From Lunularia cruciata (taxonomy: Eukaryota; Streptophyta; Marchantiopsida; Lunulariales; Lunulariaceae), in assembly GCA_948567375.1 (NCBI GenBank), contig OX419757.1:23374001-23438000 (forward strand): 64,000 bases of DNA, written 5' to 3'. A program made the position numbers and the translations under genes. Below are positions 35,092 to 46,652 of the stretch, one piece after another. The notes beneath the pieces are model-generated. The model was not told the origin of the DNA, made no database searches, and saw only the letters and a program-made list of their open reading frames with translations. Each line of letters starts with the position of its first letter. Within the stretch, counting starts at the first letter, position 1.

Positions 35092-35735
35092 GAAATGTTA
35101 TTAAAAGCATTTGAGATATCAACGTGGAAAACCATACATTGGGATGAATGTACAAGGAAACCCAAATTTCAACAACAACCATGTTGCAAATACTAATAGT
35201 AGCCATAAAAAACTAGAAAAGAAATGGTATTAAAGCTATTTGAGGCATCAACTTGGAGAACCACCTAATTGGGATGGATGTACAAGGAAGCTAGAAATGC
35301 CAACATTAACCATCTTGCAACAAACTAGAGTAGTTACAAAATTTGGACAAGAAATATTATCAAAGGCATTTGAATCATTAATTGGACAACCATTCCATTG
35401 GGATGGATGTCCAAGGAAGCTAGAATGCAAACAACAACCATCTTACACCCACCTAAAGTAGCTACAACAAGTTGGACAAGAAATGGTATTAAAGATATTT
35501 GACCATCAACTTGGATAACCACCAATTAGGATGGATGTCCCAAGAAGCTAGAAAGCCAACAACAAATGTCTTGCAACTACATAGAGTAGCTACAACAAGA
35601 TAGCCAAGAAGTGGTATTAGAAGCATTTGAGACATCAACTTGAACAACCACCCAATTGAGATGGATATATAATGAAGCTAGAATGCTAAAATCAACCGTC
35701 TTTTACTAACACCAAGAGTAGCTACAATAAAATAA
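35092..35735. repeat. Satellite-like tandem array, five ~129 bp units
   Basis: Units begin with GAAATGGTATTAAAG-type sequence at 35092, 35221, 35351, 35480 and 35608, a period of 128-130 bp. Each holds GGATGGATGT and GTAGCTACAA blocks. Units differ by roughly one base in five to ten by eye. A further diverged unit occurs at about 54541. Confidence 0.85.
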
Positions 35736-36234
35736 TATGGAGAAAAAAAAGGATAAAAAAAGTATCAAAGTTGTAAAAACTAGCACAAGAGACTAAATGT
35801 AGGAAAGCATCCTCAATAACAATAGTGTAAACACCAAATATCTCTTTTGAAAGAGCAAGGAGACAAGATACACCAAACAAAAAGTAGCTCCAAGGGGCAA
35901 TAGATCCAAGGCAATGTGATGATAAAAAGTAAAGAGAAGAAAGAAACAACAATATGAAATGTTTGGGAAGAGACAATCACATAAATGCTCAAAAGCCAAT
36001 CCTGATGGCCCATTTATCAAGAAACATGAGGAATGAAATAAAGCATGAGCAAAGAAGGACTCCGTAATTTGTAGCTCCTCATTCAAGTGACACCCATTGA
36101 AAAGGTTGGCAGTCATGATTGAACAAAGAATCTATGAGGCAAATAAAGTATCAATGGAGAAGTGTGTTGGTCTAGAGGATGATAGTGCATGGGCTTCATG
36201 CTGTACTCATTTACTTAAACTAACATCAAGGAAT
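35736..36234. repeat. Dispersed repeat R2, copy 1
   Basis: The AAGTAGCTCCAAGGGGCA block and its neighbours match 54690-54920, where they again follow a unit of the 129 bp repeat, so array and flank travel together. No supported coding frame. Confidence 0.5.
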
Positions 36235-36437
36235 TGTTGATACTACTCCAAGCTCATAATGACTTAGTTCTCATTGTATAGTTGTATTAGGGTTTAGGAT
36301 ACACATGTGTACTATATATACATGAGAGAAGTACACTCTCTCTGTTTATTCTTGCTTATCTTCCTTGTGTGCTCTCTCTCTCATGATTTGTTATGAATGG
36401 CCTTGGAGGGTTTTTCTAATCCTTGTATTCTTTGACA
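36235..36437 (+). repeat. Copia 5' LTR
   Basis: TGTTGATACTACTCC to CTTTGACA. It contains a TATATATA element (about 36315) and a CT-rich stretch before the end. It aligns with 41204-41415 at roughly 85-90% identity by eye. Confidence 0.9.
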
Positions 36438-36450
36438 TGGTATCAGAGCT
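36438..36450 (+). promoter_or_regulatory. Primer-binding site, tRNA-Met type
   Basis: TGGTATCAGAGCT starts at the first base after the LTR. This is the standard site complementary to initiator tRNA-Met in plant copia elements, used to start minus-strand synthesis. Confidence 0.9.
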
Positions 36451-37017
36451 GGTGAGAGGCTAGTAAGAGTGTGTGAACTTGGAGAAAAATAGGTGAGAAT
36501 GGTTGGAAATTTTAGGGATTCTATTGATGCAATAAGAGTCACCAATTGCAATTTTGGAGGTCAAGATTCAGTTTTTGTTAAAATTTGATGCACCCAAGTC
36601 AAAGACCTATCTTGTGAAAAAGCATTAAATTTGGTAGACACCAAATTTTTGTGACACTCATAGGTCAGTCTGCCATTGGTAATGCCTTTTGAGAACTTTT
36701 ATGGTTGATTCTGAGGGCCAAATGATAATTTTTGGGGCTATAGGCCACCTTAATTCAAACCAAGCAAGTCTTTGGTCATGCTATCACTATGAAATTTTTG
36801 GGTCAATTAGAGCTATCATGCTTTTTTTTGCTATAATATTGGCCAAGGTCACTTTTGAGAAAGAGTGTTTTCTAGACTCTATGGGTTGAGCTATGTGTTT
36901 TCTATTGTTATGTATGGAGTTACTTGTTTGGTCTGTATTGTCAACCCACCTATTTTATGATGCATTTCTTGATCTTTCTTGTGAGTACAAAAGTGCTACA
37001 ATTTTTTGATTGTAGCA

Positions 37018-37930
37018 ATGGTAGAGTCCATGGGTATGATCATTAGAGAGAAGCTTGACAAGCTAAATTGGACCATTTGGAAATTTTGCATGCAATGTTC
37101 TTATGGGGTCAAGGGCTATAAAGTCTTGTGATACAAGAGGAGATAAAATTGGTTGTGACAATTTGTGATGCAACAACAGAAGCAACACATGCAGCATGGG
37201 CATATAGTTGGTTTCAAGCACTCCATTACATTGCATTGTGTGTTTCATCATCAATGTTAGGTCACACTCAAGACTTCACTTACCAAAGATAGCTATAGCC
37301 AAAAAAATTTTAGTCCAGAAGAGAGGCTAGGAAATTGCAATTGCTATGATAGTTCAATATGACTTAGAAAGGATCAATGTACATTAATAATTATGTTAAC
37401 CACATGAAGAGCATGGTGGATTAAAGTTCCTCTAGAAAGGTTGTAATTGATCTGACTGTGCCAATAACAAGTATACCATAGGACCTTACTCCAAATTACA
37501 AATAGTTTGTGCCATCAATTTCTACCTAAGAGCCACTTGCCAAGTGGGATGAGTTGGTTTCAATGCTACTTGGTGAGGAGGTGCAACTATTGTAGAGTGC
37601 TACCTCTTCCTCATCCAATGTCCTAAAAGGCTTGTATTTTGCAAGCATTGGAGGTTTTTGAGGTAGGGATTGAGGCAAGAACGCTACAAGAATGCTACAA
37701 GAAATGGTGTTCACAATGTTGGCAATTGAGTTAGTGGTGGACACAAACCACCACAACAATAGATGCAAAATATTGGGGGGGGGGGGGGGGGGAATAGATG
37801 ACATGCTCTTGGTACTTGTAACTACTAGCACCAGCAAGAGCACATTGCAAGATTTTGCTTCAAGAAGCAGAATGACCAGCATAAGCAATAAGGTTATGCT
37901 TGCACATAAGACCAAGAGCAATTGTTAGTT
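37018..37930 (+). pseudogene. Copia gag remnant
   Basis: ATG 37018 opens with MGMIIREKLDKLNWTIWKFCM, matching the copia gag start where a K-x-N-x-x-x-W-K pattern is usual. The rest is broken. An 18-base G run at 37775-37792 lies in its second half, where the zinc knuckle would be expected; I could not see an intact CCHC. Minus-strand open frames over it are shadows. Confidence 0.65.
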
Positions 37931-37939
37931 GTCACTCAT

Positions 37940-38190
37940 CAGAGCTATGTAATGTCCTAGCCTAAAAATGATTGAGTGATTGATTTGGGTGCCACTACTC
38001 ACATGACACCACATCAAGAGTGGTTCACTACCTTTCAACATGTGGAGACGCCACAATACATGGTGATTGGAGATGATACCAAGCACCAAATTTTAGCATA
38101 CAAGTCATATTTTGCTCTCTATTGGACATTCCTCATTCCAAGGATTGCAAAATGTTCTTCCTGCGCCTATAATATCTAGAAACTGGTTAT
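37940..38190 (+). pseudogene. Copia protease remnant
   Basis: VIDLGATTHMTPHQEWF (about 37975-38025) is the copia aspartic-protease active-site region. The D-S-G triad reads D-L-G, so activity is unlikely. The frame stays open to about 38177. Confidence 0.75.
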
Positions 38191-39235
38191 CTATTGGTAG
38201 AGCAAGGTATGCAAGTGTGTTTCAACAAAGATGGATGCTTTATTGAAGATTTTGATGGTAACCTTATAGCACAAGGTAGTAGGAATGGTACATTGTTTAA
38301 GCTTGATGCTTATGTACCTCCCTTGCACTCTGTCATGTATGGACAGAGTGGTCCAATTGTGCTTGACATTGCTATTTGGTACAAGCAAGTTGGGCAAATG
38401 AACCTCCAAGATTGAAGAGTCTTCCTTCCTTTAGTTTGGTCATTGGTTTGCCAAACTTGTGTTAGTTGGTATTTCTACTATATGTGAAGCATGTCAATTT
38501 GGCAAGTAGACTAGACAACCTTTTAAAAGCCAAGGTAGACATGCTAGAAAACTCCTTGAATTGGTTCAAACTGATGTATGGACTGCTTCTAAACCAAGCT
38601 TAGGTAGTTGTCATTAATTTTTGTCTTTTATTGATGATTACTTTAGCTACATTTGGGTCTACTTTCTAAAAAGCAAGATTTCTACAGAAGTACTTTCAAC
38701 ATTTCAGACATTCCAAAGACTAGTAGAAAAGCAATATGGTTTCAATGTCCTTGAATTGAGGTCTGATGGAGGAGTAGAGTTCCTTTCTCTTGACAAACAC
38801 TTGAGATCTCAAGGTATATTGAGAAAGAAGATGTGCGCCTATAGTCCACAATAGAATGGAGTTGCAAAGTGAAAGAATCATCAATAGTTGAAGCAACATG
38901 TGCCATGCTTAAGAAGCACAAGAAGCACATGGCCAAGGTTTATTGGGTTGAAGCTATTTCATGTCTAGTGTATTTGATGAATTGTAAACCAACAATTTTA
39001 GTTCACTCACATACACCTTTTGGAGGCATTTACAAGTAGTAAGCCTGAATATTCCTTCCTCACATCTTTGGTTGTATTGTTATGTCCACATTCTTGATGA
39101 GAAGCGTAAGATCCAAAGGCTGAGGAATGCATTTTCCTTGGATATGCTCTAGATCCTAAAGGCTATAGATGTTATCGTCTCACAACATAAAAGTTCTATG
39201 TTAGCAAGGATGGTATCTATGATGCAGTAGCCTCT
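38191..39235 (+). pseudogene. Copia integrase remnant
   Basis: A pre-integrase block lies at 38194-38415 (DGNLIAQGSRNGTLFKLD), then CEACQFGK (about 38487-38510, end of the HHCC domain). The core has LVQTDVWTASKPSLG (about 38565-38605), FIDDYFSYIWVYFLKSK and LRSDGGVEFLS (about 38758-38790). NGVAK near 38855 has Lys where the third catalytic acid is expected. FLGYALDPKGYRCYR (about 39132-39176) is the usual integrase C-terminal block. Several stops are present. Confidence 0.75.
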
Positions 39236-39739
39236 TGGTTTGTGTTAACTTCCACTATTTGGTTTTCTATACCACTTATTGAGAGCCCAAGGAGTACTAC
39301 TTATGTTGTTGTCTCCCGTGTATCTACTGGGGCACTTGTATTGTTCAATCTATGCTTCAATCAAACAGTTCAAGAGGTTGTGCCTCTATAATTGTATCCA
39401 ATTTTGGAGTTGTTACGAGTGAGGAAGATAGACCCATCCTCCAATGCATACTTGCACCTACATACAATACACATATACGAGATGTCATCTTTGTTAATAT
39501 GCCTACTACATCATAATCAATGCAAGAAGAGGTGACCAATCAAGTACATGGTCCAAGACAATCTCAACGGGTGAAACACCCCATTAGGCATTTTTTCCAT
39601 GAATGTTTCCTCCTGACATATCATGCATATATAGCTATTGTTCTACAATAGCACAAACCAACCACCTTGGGAAAGGCTCTACAACACAAATAGTGTGTTG
39701 CTACCATGCAAGCATAACTTGTTGCTCTTTACCACCAAT

Positions 39740-40420
39740 GCCCATGGGAGTTGGTGGATCTACCTTTTGATCATAAGGCTATCAATTGTAGATGGGTCTT
39801 TTATATCAAGCCTAATTCTGCTGGATATGTGAGCAGGTATAAAGCATGCTTGGTGGAAAAAGGTTAAGCTTAGTAGTTTAGCATGGACTATGATGACACA
39901 TTAGTCTTGTTGCCAAGATTGTAAGTAGTCGTATAATGGTTGCAATTGTAGTTCAACAAGGATTACAATTACACCAGATGGAATTCAAGAACTCATTTCT
40001 CAATGGTCATCTTGAAGAGGAGATTTACATGGTGCAACTACCTGGTTTTGAAAACCCACAATTTCTTTCTCAAGTTTGCAAGCTGCAAAAATTGCTCTAT
40101 GGCTTGAAGCAAGCATATGGGGCTTGGTATGCAAAGATTACTTCCTTTTTGGTAGCTTGTGGATTTGCTATTTGTCCTTTTGATCCTACCTTATATGTTT
40201 TAAGGGAAGCAAATCAAGATTGATTATCACTATCTATGTGGATGATGTCATTATCACTAATAGATGAGACACTAGCTATGAGAAGCTAGTGTCTCATCTT
40301 AAGGAGTACTTAAAGGCCTAGTTTGAGATGCAAGATCTAGGTGGCCTTAGATATTTCCTTAGAGGAGTTTATTATGGATGTATAGGATATGTGGCTTGTG
40401 TAATGTCAGAATACCACTGA
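39740..40420 (+). pseudogene. Copia reverse transcriptase remnant
   Basis: WELVDLPFDHKAINCRWVF (about 39748-39805), MEFKNSFLNGHLEEEIYM (about 39978-40032), KLQKLLYGLKQAYGAWY (about 40080-40130) and, after a frame change, IYVDDVIIT (YVDD at 40235-40246). This is the standard copia RT order. Motif A has MEFKNSF where M-D-V-K is usual, so the first catalytic Asp is lost (Glu). A hairpin at 40262-40299 interrupts the next segment. Confidence 0.75.
40262..40299. repeat. Perfect 16 bp stem hairpin in copia RT
   Basis: AGATGAGACACTAGCT (40262-40277) is followed after a 6-base spacer by its exact reverse complement (40284-40299). The right arm encodes the expected KLVSHL; the left arm disrupts the frame, so the left arm is the derived copy. 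Confidence 0.9.
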
Positions 40421-40559
40421 CATGCTAAAGAGATTTGGCCTACTAGAGTGTAAGCTTATGACTACATCTTTGGAGTAGGACCATCACTTGGGTATTGATG
40501 ACAATGAATTGCTTGATAACACTTGTAGATATAGACAAATGGTTGGTAGTATGATCTAA

Positions 40560-41190
40560 TTGAGTATCACTATACCTAACCTTAGTTATGCGGTTGGAGT
40601 TGTTAGCAAATTTATGCAATCATTGTGCAGATGTCACTTTGATGTCAAGTGCATTTTCTAATATATGAAGTTCGCTTTGTAGTTTGGCCTTCACTACACA
40701 TTTGGCAGATCATTGGTGCTACATGGTTACACTAATGCAAATTGTGCACAAAGTGTACTTGAGAGGAGTTCTAATTTAGAGTACATGTTTGGACTTGAGA
40801 GTGATGCTATGAGTTGGGCTTCTAAGAAGTAGCCAAGTGTAGCTATGTCTTCCAATGAGGTAGTGTATCATGTAGCCACCAATGCAACTAATGAAGTTGT
40901 TTGGCTTTGGAGTTTGCTTTCTAATATTGCTGTAGATTGTTTATTCCACATTGTGTTGTACACTCATAACATAAGTAACATCAAGTTAGCTAGTAATATT
41001 GTGTTTCATGTTAGGACTAAGCACATTGAGGTGCACTATCTCTTTGTTAGGGAGAAATTTTTGGTAGGCCAGATTGAGCTTAAGTTTGTTGGCACAAGTG
41101 AGCAAATAGCTATTATTTTCACCAAGGCCTTATCTAGAGATAAGTTTGAGGCTTTTAGACTTTGCCTTGGTGTAAATGATATTAAGTTGA
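40560..41190 (+). pseudogene. Copia RNase H remnant
   Basis: The frame 40845-41228 holds VYHVATNATNEVVWLWSLL, RTKHIEVHYLFVREKFL (about 41008-41060) and IIFTKALSRDKFEAF, the familiar end of copia polyproteins. The N-terminal half (40560-40840) is in other frames with stops. It ends close to the polypurine tract. Confidence 0.75.
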
Positions 41191-41203
41191 GCTTGAAGGG
41201 GAG

Positions 41204-41415
41204 TGTTGATACTACCCCAAGCTCATAGTGACTTAGTTAGTGACTTAGTTCTCAATGTAAAGTTGTATTTTGGTTTAGGATACATATGTATTCTATATAT
41301 ACATGAGAGGAATACCTTCTCTCTATTTGTTCTTGCTTATCTTCCTTGTGTGTTCTATCACTCTCCCTTATGAACTATTGTGAATGGTCTTGGAAGGTTT
41401 ATCCAATCTTTGACA
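41204..41415 (+). repeat. Copia 3' LTR
   Basis: Preceded by AAGGGGAG, it runs from TGTTGATACTACCCC to TTTGACA. It is 9 bp longer than the 5' LTR, mainly because AGTGACTTAGTT occurs twice in tandem (about 41227-41250). Confidence 0.9.
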
Positions 41416-42320
41416 AAAATAACAAGACATCAATGCTTTGAAGGTGGAGCATGAGATTATGTAAACTCCATGATCCTCATGGCTATTTCTTAGCTTGTAT
41501 TGTATACTTATCTCATGGGGTTGACCAATCTCATTTTATAAACTTATGAATCCTAGTGGAAATCAATTGATGTTCCAATACACCGTGAGAGCTAAAAGGA
41601 GTAAAGTCCATTGTGGAAAGAGTGCTAGTAATGTTCAAGTATAGATGTCTTCTCCTGGTCATTTGCTAAGATACCTTGTAGTATTAAGGAGAGTATGGAA
41701 CCCAATAGGAAAGGCATAAGGATCTTGGTATACATATATGGCCTAGGTAAACTATGTAAAAATTACTTGGATAGGTATGAGATAGCCATGTGTAATAACA
41801 TTAGCTAGAAAAATTAGTTATAGGTGAAAATAGGCTTAGTAATATCTTTAGACATGTTATATATGATGGTCTTAGTAGATCAAATAAATAAATCTCCAAA
41901 AGAGTACTTTCACTAATAGGGTAGAAGTTTAAAACACATTGAAAACTTAAGAGTCAATTTTGAAAGCCTTAAAGAAAAAATTAGGCCTCAAAAAATTGAA
42001 ATCTTACCCACACTAAGGTAAAAAAGTTTGAATATATTTGTCTTGTCAAGATCTTTCTAATGGTACTTCTTCCATGCTATTTTGAGCTTCATATAGAATT
42101 CTCCAAAGATTCTCTTTGGTCAAACTTGTTTGACCAACCAAATAGGACAAGGATCTACATATCACCAATCCATGTATCTAATCTAAGGGTGTAATTCCAT
42201 TTGAGGATATCATATTTGCTATATAATAAAGACTAGGTGCTCCTTTGGGACATTGGAGTTGTTTGAGAGTTCCAATCTTGTGTGCTTCTTGGGCTATTAC
42301 ACCATGAGCATGAGTTTGGT
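41416..42320 (+). repeat. Dispersed repeats R2/R1, copy 2
   Basis: 41570-41690 (GAGCTAAAAGGAGTAAAGTCC, TGGAAAGAGT) matches 55310-55400; 41760-42310 matches 33960-34620. No coding frame. The copia insertion at 36235-41415 lies inside this repeat set. Confidence 0.5.
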
Positions 42321-43130
42321 GGGGCTTGGATAAATATGATAAGAGTACAAAGAGGGTTTGGAGAGTAGGAACAAAAGTGACCTTTGTTCTTATCCATAAA
42401 TATCTAAATCTCCTTCTATGCTGTGCTAAGTCAATCCTAATACGAGGACAATCATGACAAGATTATATAGGTCATTGATGAGGAGGTATTTATGGATAGA
42501 CAATCTGGACAGAACTATGTAGGTCATTGATGAGGAGGTATATATGGATCTGCTACGGGAAATGATGAAAGAGTATGATCATATGGTAGTAATGGGTTGG
42601 CAGAGCTAGGAAGGAGAGGCCTTAGTAAGAAGATCAAGGATAGGTGTGATAAAAGATATGGGATCCTCTATAGGAATGTCAACCTATGTAGTGTCTTCCA
42701 TCATATACACAAAGAAGATGACATATAGATCAAAGGGACTCTATTCAAATGAACTTGATCAACTATAAGTGTATATTGAAAAAGTAGATATCAAGATCTA
42801 CTTTCTAATTGCATGGGATGTTAGATGAAGAGTGTTGCTTATGGTAGTCCCTTTAAGTCTCCATGACAAAGAACAAAATATAAGCATCTTAAAATACTCT
42901 ATTGAAAATATTTCCACACACATGGAACAATAACAACCAACCCAAATATAAAGTAAAAAGGAGGAAATAAATATAAAAGAAAATATAGAAAATGAAACAA
43001 AGGATAGATGTGTGAAAGGTCTATCTAGAATCAAAGAGATCACCCTTCCTTCAAACCCCACTGCAAAATTGATGCCTCTTTCAATCCCTGTTGCAACATC
43101 AACGAAGTCCATTAATCTAGGTCCCTTTCC
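42321..43130. other. No gene seen; two short tandem blocks
   Basis: A ~57 bp block with ATGTAGGTCATTGATGAGGAGGTAT-like text is duplicated at about 42460-42550. A minus-strand frame (42798-43112) is Phe/Ser/Ile-rich at its end and unrecognised. Confidence 0.4.
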
Positions 43131-44760
43131 AACCTATAATTCAGATAACCTATAATTCAGATGCAATGCCCGTCACAAAGCATGCACTTCTCCGTATGTC
43201 TATCATCACTCCAATGAAAATGTAGATTTGGGGCCATTCCACCTCCCGGCAATAAAAAAACCTTATATCCTCCTAACATCGGAACCAGAAAGCGTCTTGC
43301 CGTGCTCACCAAGCGCCACCCTCAAAACATATTCCAGTTTGATTGTCCTGTGGCCTCTCGTCCAAAAATCCCCTTTCGCCAAATTTTCCACAAACTGCAG
43401 CAAATTGTGATGGTGATATAAATACACTCTACTTCTAGATGCGGCAAGCATCACCATCCGTTTCTATCCTCGACTTCCTCTGCTTCTCCTTTAGTCTATA
43501 CATCTATATAATTGGATTCGAGTCACATGTGCATGCATCGTCCAAGAGTATTAGTTTGTCTAAGTGGCTTGAAATTTGACAATTTAAGAGGAGAGAAGGA
43601 GACCCGCGAGGATGATCAATTTGGTATACTCCAGCACCTCTGTTTTTTACTATTGATGCGCCTGGCTCCTTCCACTATTGCTTCTCCGGTACGCTCCAAG
43701 CTCCTTTCCAATATCGCTGCTAGGGTCCATTTTTTTTGCAAAATTGTTAATTTTCGGTAACCACTAAACCCTGCGTTCCTTTACACACCAAAAAACCTTG
43801 TGCTCCTTCCCACTGTCGCTGATGCCCTAGACCCTATTTGATTCATTGTTAAATTCAATCAAATATACGTAGGGACGGTTTACTCTCAAGTCAACTTCAC
43901 AAGCACTCTACACTCATGGTTCTGCATCAGAAACTCGTACAACAGTTTTATGTAAAGGACAAGTAATTCTAACACGATAAATCGAGCTAAATTTTGAATC
44001 AATCAATGCACCAATTAGTCATTTCAAACTATACGTGTTTCTGAAGCCAAGATGAAAGCGTTGAAATCCTTAACAATAAGTTGCATTTGAAACTGTGCGT
44101 GTTCCCTATTTCACTTCCGAATTTTATGATTTCTTGTCCCATTTTAAACTCCCCTCAAGAGGGTGAAAGTTTTCCAATGTGTAAGTCTAAATTAACCACT
44201 TCACGCGTACTCATCAAAGAAGCCTGCAGTTACAGGGAAAATCATTGTCCTGACCAGATGCTATTCCTTTCAAAGCAGCTTTTCTGGAGTCTCGCTGCTC
44301 CCCTATCCTGTAAAAGTCAACCTATCGACGCATCTCCGGCAACGAAAAGAGGCAAACTCGGAGGACTGTCATAAGTTTTCACAATATCTTACCAACCAAA
44401 TTTAAGTGGGGCCCGTTCCATCTTCATACACTCGTCTCCAGATTAGAAAGTGGAAAAGGCGACCGCGTAGGAAAAATAGATTAGAAAGCAGAAGAAGAGT
44501 ACAGATTAGCCGTTGTTCGAGACACCACTACCACAAAAAGGTCATATATACATCCCTTATCCCCTTAAGATGTCTTAACATCGGGTTGCATCACGTTCTT
44601 AACTTAAGATGTTTCACTGAAGTATCAACCTTCAATTGCTCAAGTTGTATCCAACGTAAATATAGTACAGAATATAGTAAATCTAGTATCTCTGTCCAGA
44701 AACCAACGAGTTCTTTTACTAATTTTTTGGTTTTTTCATTCATTTCCAAGTCACATTAAA
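43131..44760. other. Apparently low-copy segment, no supported gene
   Basis: More balanced base composition than the flanks and no repeat match in the window. AACCTATAATTCAGAT is tandemly doubled at 43132-43163. A 64-codon minus-strand frame (43263-43457) is listed separately. Other frames carry no motif. Confidence 0.4.
43263..43457 (-). other. Unrecognised 64-codon minus-strand frame
   Basis: It reads ATG to stop with a charged, helix-prone composition (KGDFWTRGHRTIKLEYVLR, then EHGKTLSGSDVRRI). It lies in a low-copy segment, so it could be an exon or a remnant of a host gene. I do not recognise the family, and chance is possible. Confidence 0.2.
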
Positions 44761-45500
44761 TTCATAGGTGAATATAAGAGCTAATATTTTATAAAATCTT
44801 TTTAACTGCAAGGAATTTACTCTGATTCAGTAATCCCCTATTCTCAATAAAATAATGTTCTAGTGGTCTCATACAGACATAGATTAAAATAACAACATAA
44901 TCAGGTTCCTGGTGAGCTAAACGATAATCTTTACATAAACAGCTAAAACCTGGTGAGATAAATGATAATTTCAACAGGATCACGGCATCATGTTATTACT
45001 CAAAATTTGGTGTGATAAGTGGTGGTTTTGAACACAGCTTAAGGAGTAAAACTTGAGTCATAATTAATTGAATTTACTTTAGGTTTTGGAATTTCATTCA
45101 TAACTCAAATCAAATCCTCTTGAAATTTAGAAGAAAAAAGAAAATTTTTGTTTGGAGCATGTTGATCATAAAAGACTGAAAAAGGTGTGAGAAAAGTAGA
45201 ATTGCACTTGCCTAAACATGAAGCTCAACAAAAACTATCAATAAGGTAAAAACGATGTCCTAGAATGTGTTCAATAATGAAGGAAAAATAAGAGTATGTT
45301 GAGGTACATAAGACAATCTTCAAAATGCATGATGAGGCAAATTTACTGTAAGAGGAATTTCAACACCCAATTATGTCTTACAAGGAAAAATGGATATCTT
45401 TTGTTTCTAAAAGCCATACTAAAAATACTTGTATACGCACCATGAGTCGGAGATGGAACATAACCACACATTTTTTAAACAGATAACATTCCAAAGATCC
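44761..45500. other. No gene seen; A+T-rich
   Basis: A tandem-like block CTGGTGAG(A/C)TAAA(C/T)GATAAT occurs at about 44910 and 44952 and again, diverged, at 45010. No coding frame. Confidence 0.4.
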
Positions 45501-46650
45501 AATGGAATCTGTTTGCTTTTCCCTATTTTATTCCCTATTTGTTGTTAAATTCTATTTAGATATTATAATACCATTAGCTAGATCTAGAGATGTAAATTTG
45601 CTTGGTGATATCTATAGGGATATTATATACGATGGTCTGAATAGATCAGATAGAGGTGTCACCAAAAGAATATTTAAATTAATAAAGCAGAGGTTGAAAA
45701 CACCTTGGAAACTTTAGGGTCAATTTCAAAGGCCTAAAAGAATGGAATCTGTTATCATTTTGGAAAAGAGGCATTACCTTATGAACTATGTGGTATAGGT
45801 CCTCCATTGGTATATTTCATCATTGTGGAGGGAGGAGCTCAGTCTTGCTAGATGTGTTTATTGTTGTTGCTCATCAATGAAGACTCAAAGTTTGAGTGCA
45901 TTGCAAAGTGACTAATATGCACTATCAATAATATGATGTGAGCATTGTTGGAGAGACCACCAACCTCTCCTCTACAAAGAGCACTATGTTGCATCCTTGA
46001 GGAGACCGTCAAAATGATGATGTATGGATCCACAGATCTCAATTGCTAGAGGGACAAAGATATTCAAGGATAATTGGGATGGGTAGTGGTACTCCTTGCC
46101 CCTATAAGCAATGGTTACTATTGCCTCCACATGTACACTTGCTTATGCTAATGGCTCTACTCGTAGAGGAATCACCACCACCATGTCATGCAAGGTATGC
46201 TGACCATCCGTGCAGGTAATAATATTTGCTGGCACCTAATGGATAAGTGATCTTGGTAGATCAAGCCATTGCTCAATATGAACCTGGGATCGAGTAGTTC
46301 ATAAGATCTGAACAATTATATCACGAATTGCATCATGGACTTTGGTGTGCTCTCCACTTACTTCACATCACAAAAATTGTATCCCCTACATGTCATAAAG
46401 GAATCACAAATGCATTGGTACTAAAACCCTATGGGAGTTGGATGTGTGATACACAACCCCACTTGTGATAAACTGTTCAAAAGTAAATAAAAAATGAAAC
46501 TTAGAGACACGTTCCAGACCTTTTCCTCACAATAGAAAATCCGAACCATGTAAGTTAGAGAAGTATCAATGAAGTCTGTGGTAAAAGTGAGGAGTGTGCA
46601 TATACTCCCTCACTAATATCTGCCTGAATAGAAGTCAAAACATGCAAAGA
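45500..46650 (-). repeat. Dispersed repeat R1 copy 3 with RT-element C-terminal remnant
   Basis: 45560-45750 matches R1 (33960-34180). On the minus strand, 46090-45970 reads PSQLSLNIFVPLAIEICG then HHHFDGLLKDATQ, the same block as at 33549-33896. 46310-46620 resembles 62610-62920. It is noncoding now. Confidence 0.45.
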
Positions 46651-46652
46651 AT

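Larger units (their letters stand above)
36235..41415 (+). mobile_element. Ty1/copia LTR retrotransposon
   Basis: The 5.18 kb element has LTRs of 203 bp (36235-36437) and 212 bp (41204-41415), each TGTTGATACTAC...CTTTGACA. A tRNA-Met-type primer site TGGTATCAGAGC follows the 5' LTR and the purine tract AAGGGGAG precedes the 3' LTR. Gag, protease, integrase, RT and RNase H follow in copia order. GGAAT before and AAAAT after may be an eroded 5 bp target-site duplication. The coding region is broken by many stops and frameshifts. Confidence 0.9.

Noticed and set aside
35092-35735. CRISPR-like regular array
   Set aside because: Units are ~129 bp with no separate short repeat and unique spacer; this is a eukaryotic tandem repeat.
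37526-37921. Minus-strand 131-codon frame with a poly-Pro run
   Set aside because: The Pro run is the antisense of the 18-base G tract in copia gag; the rest is shadow.
39357-39539. Small minus-strand frame in the copia element
   Set aside because: Lies antisense to the integrase-RT spacer and has no support.
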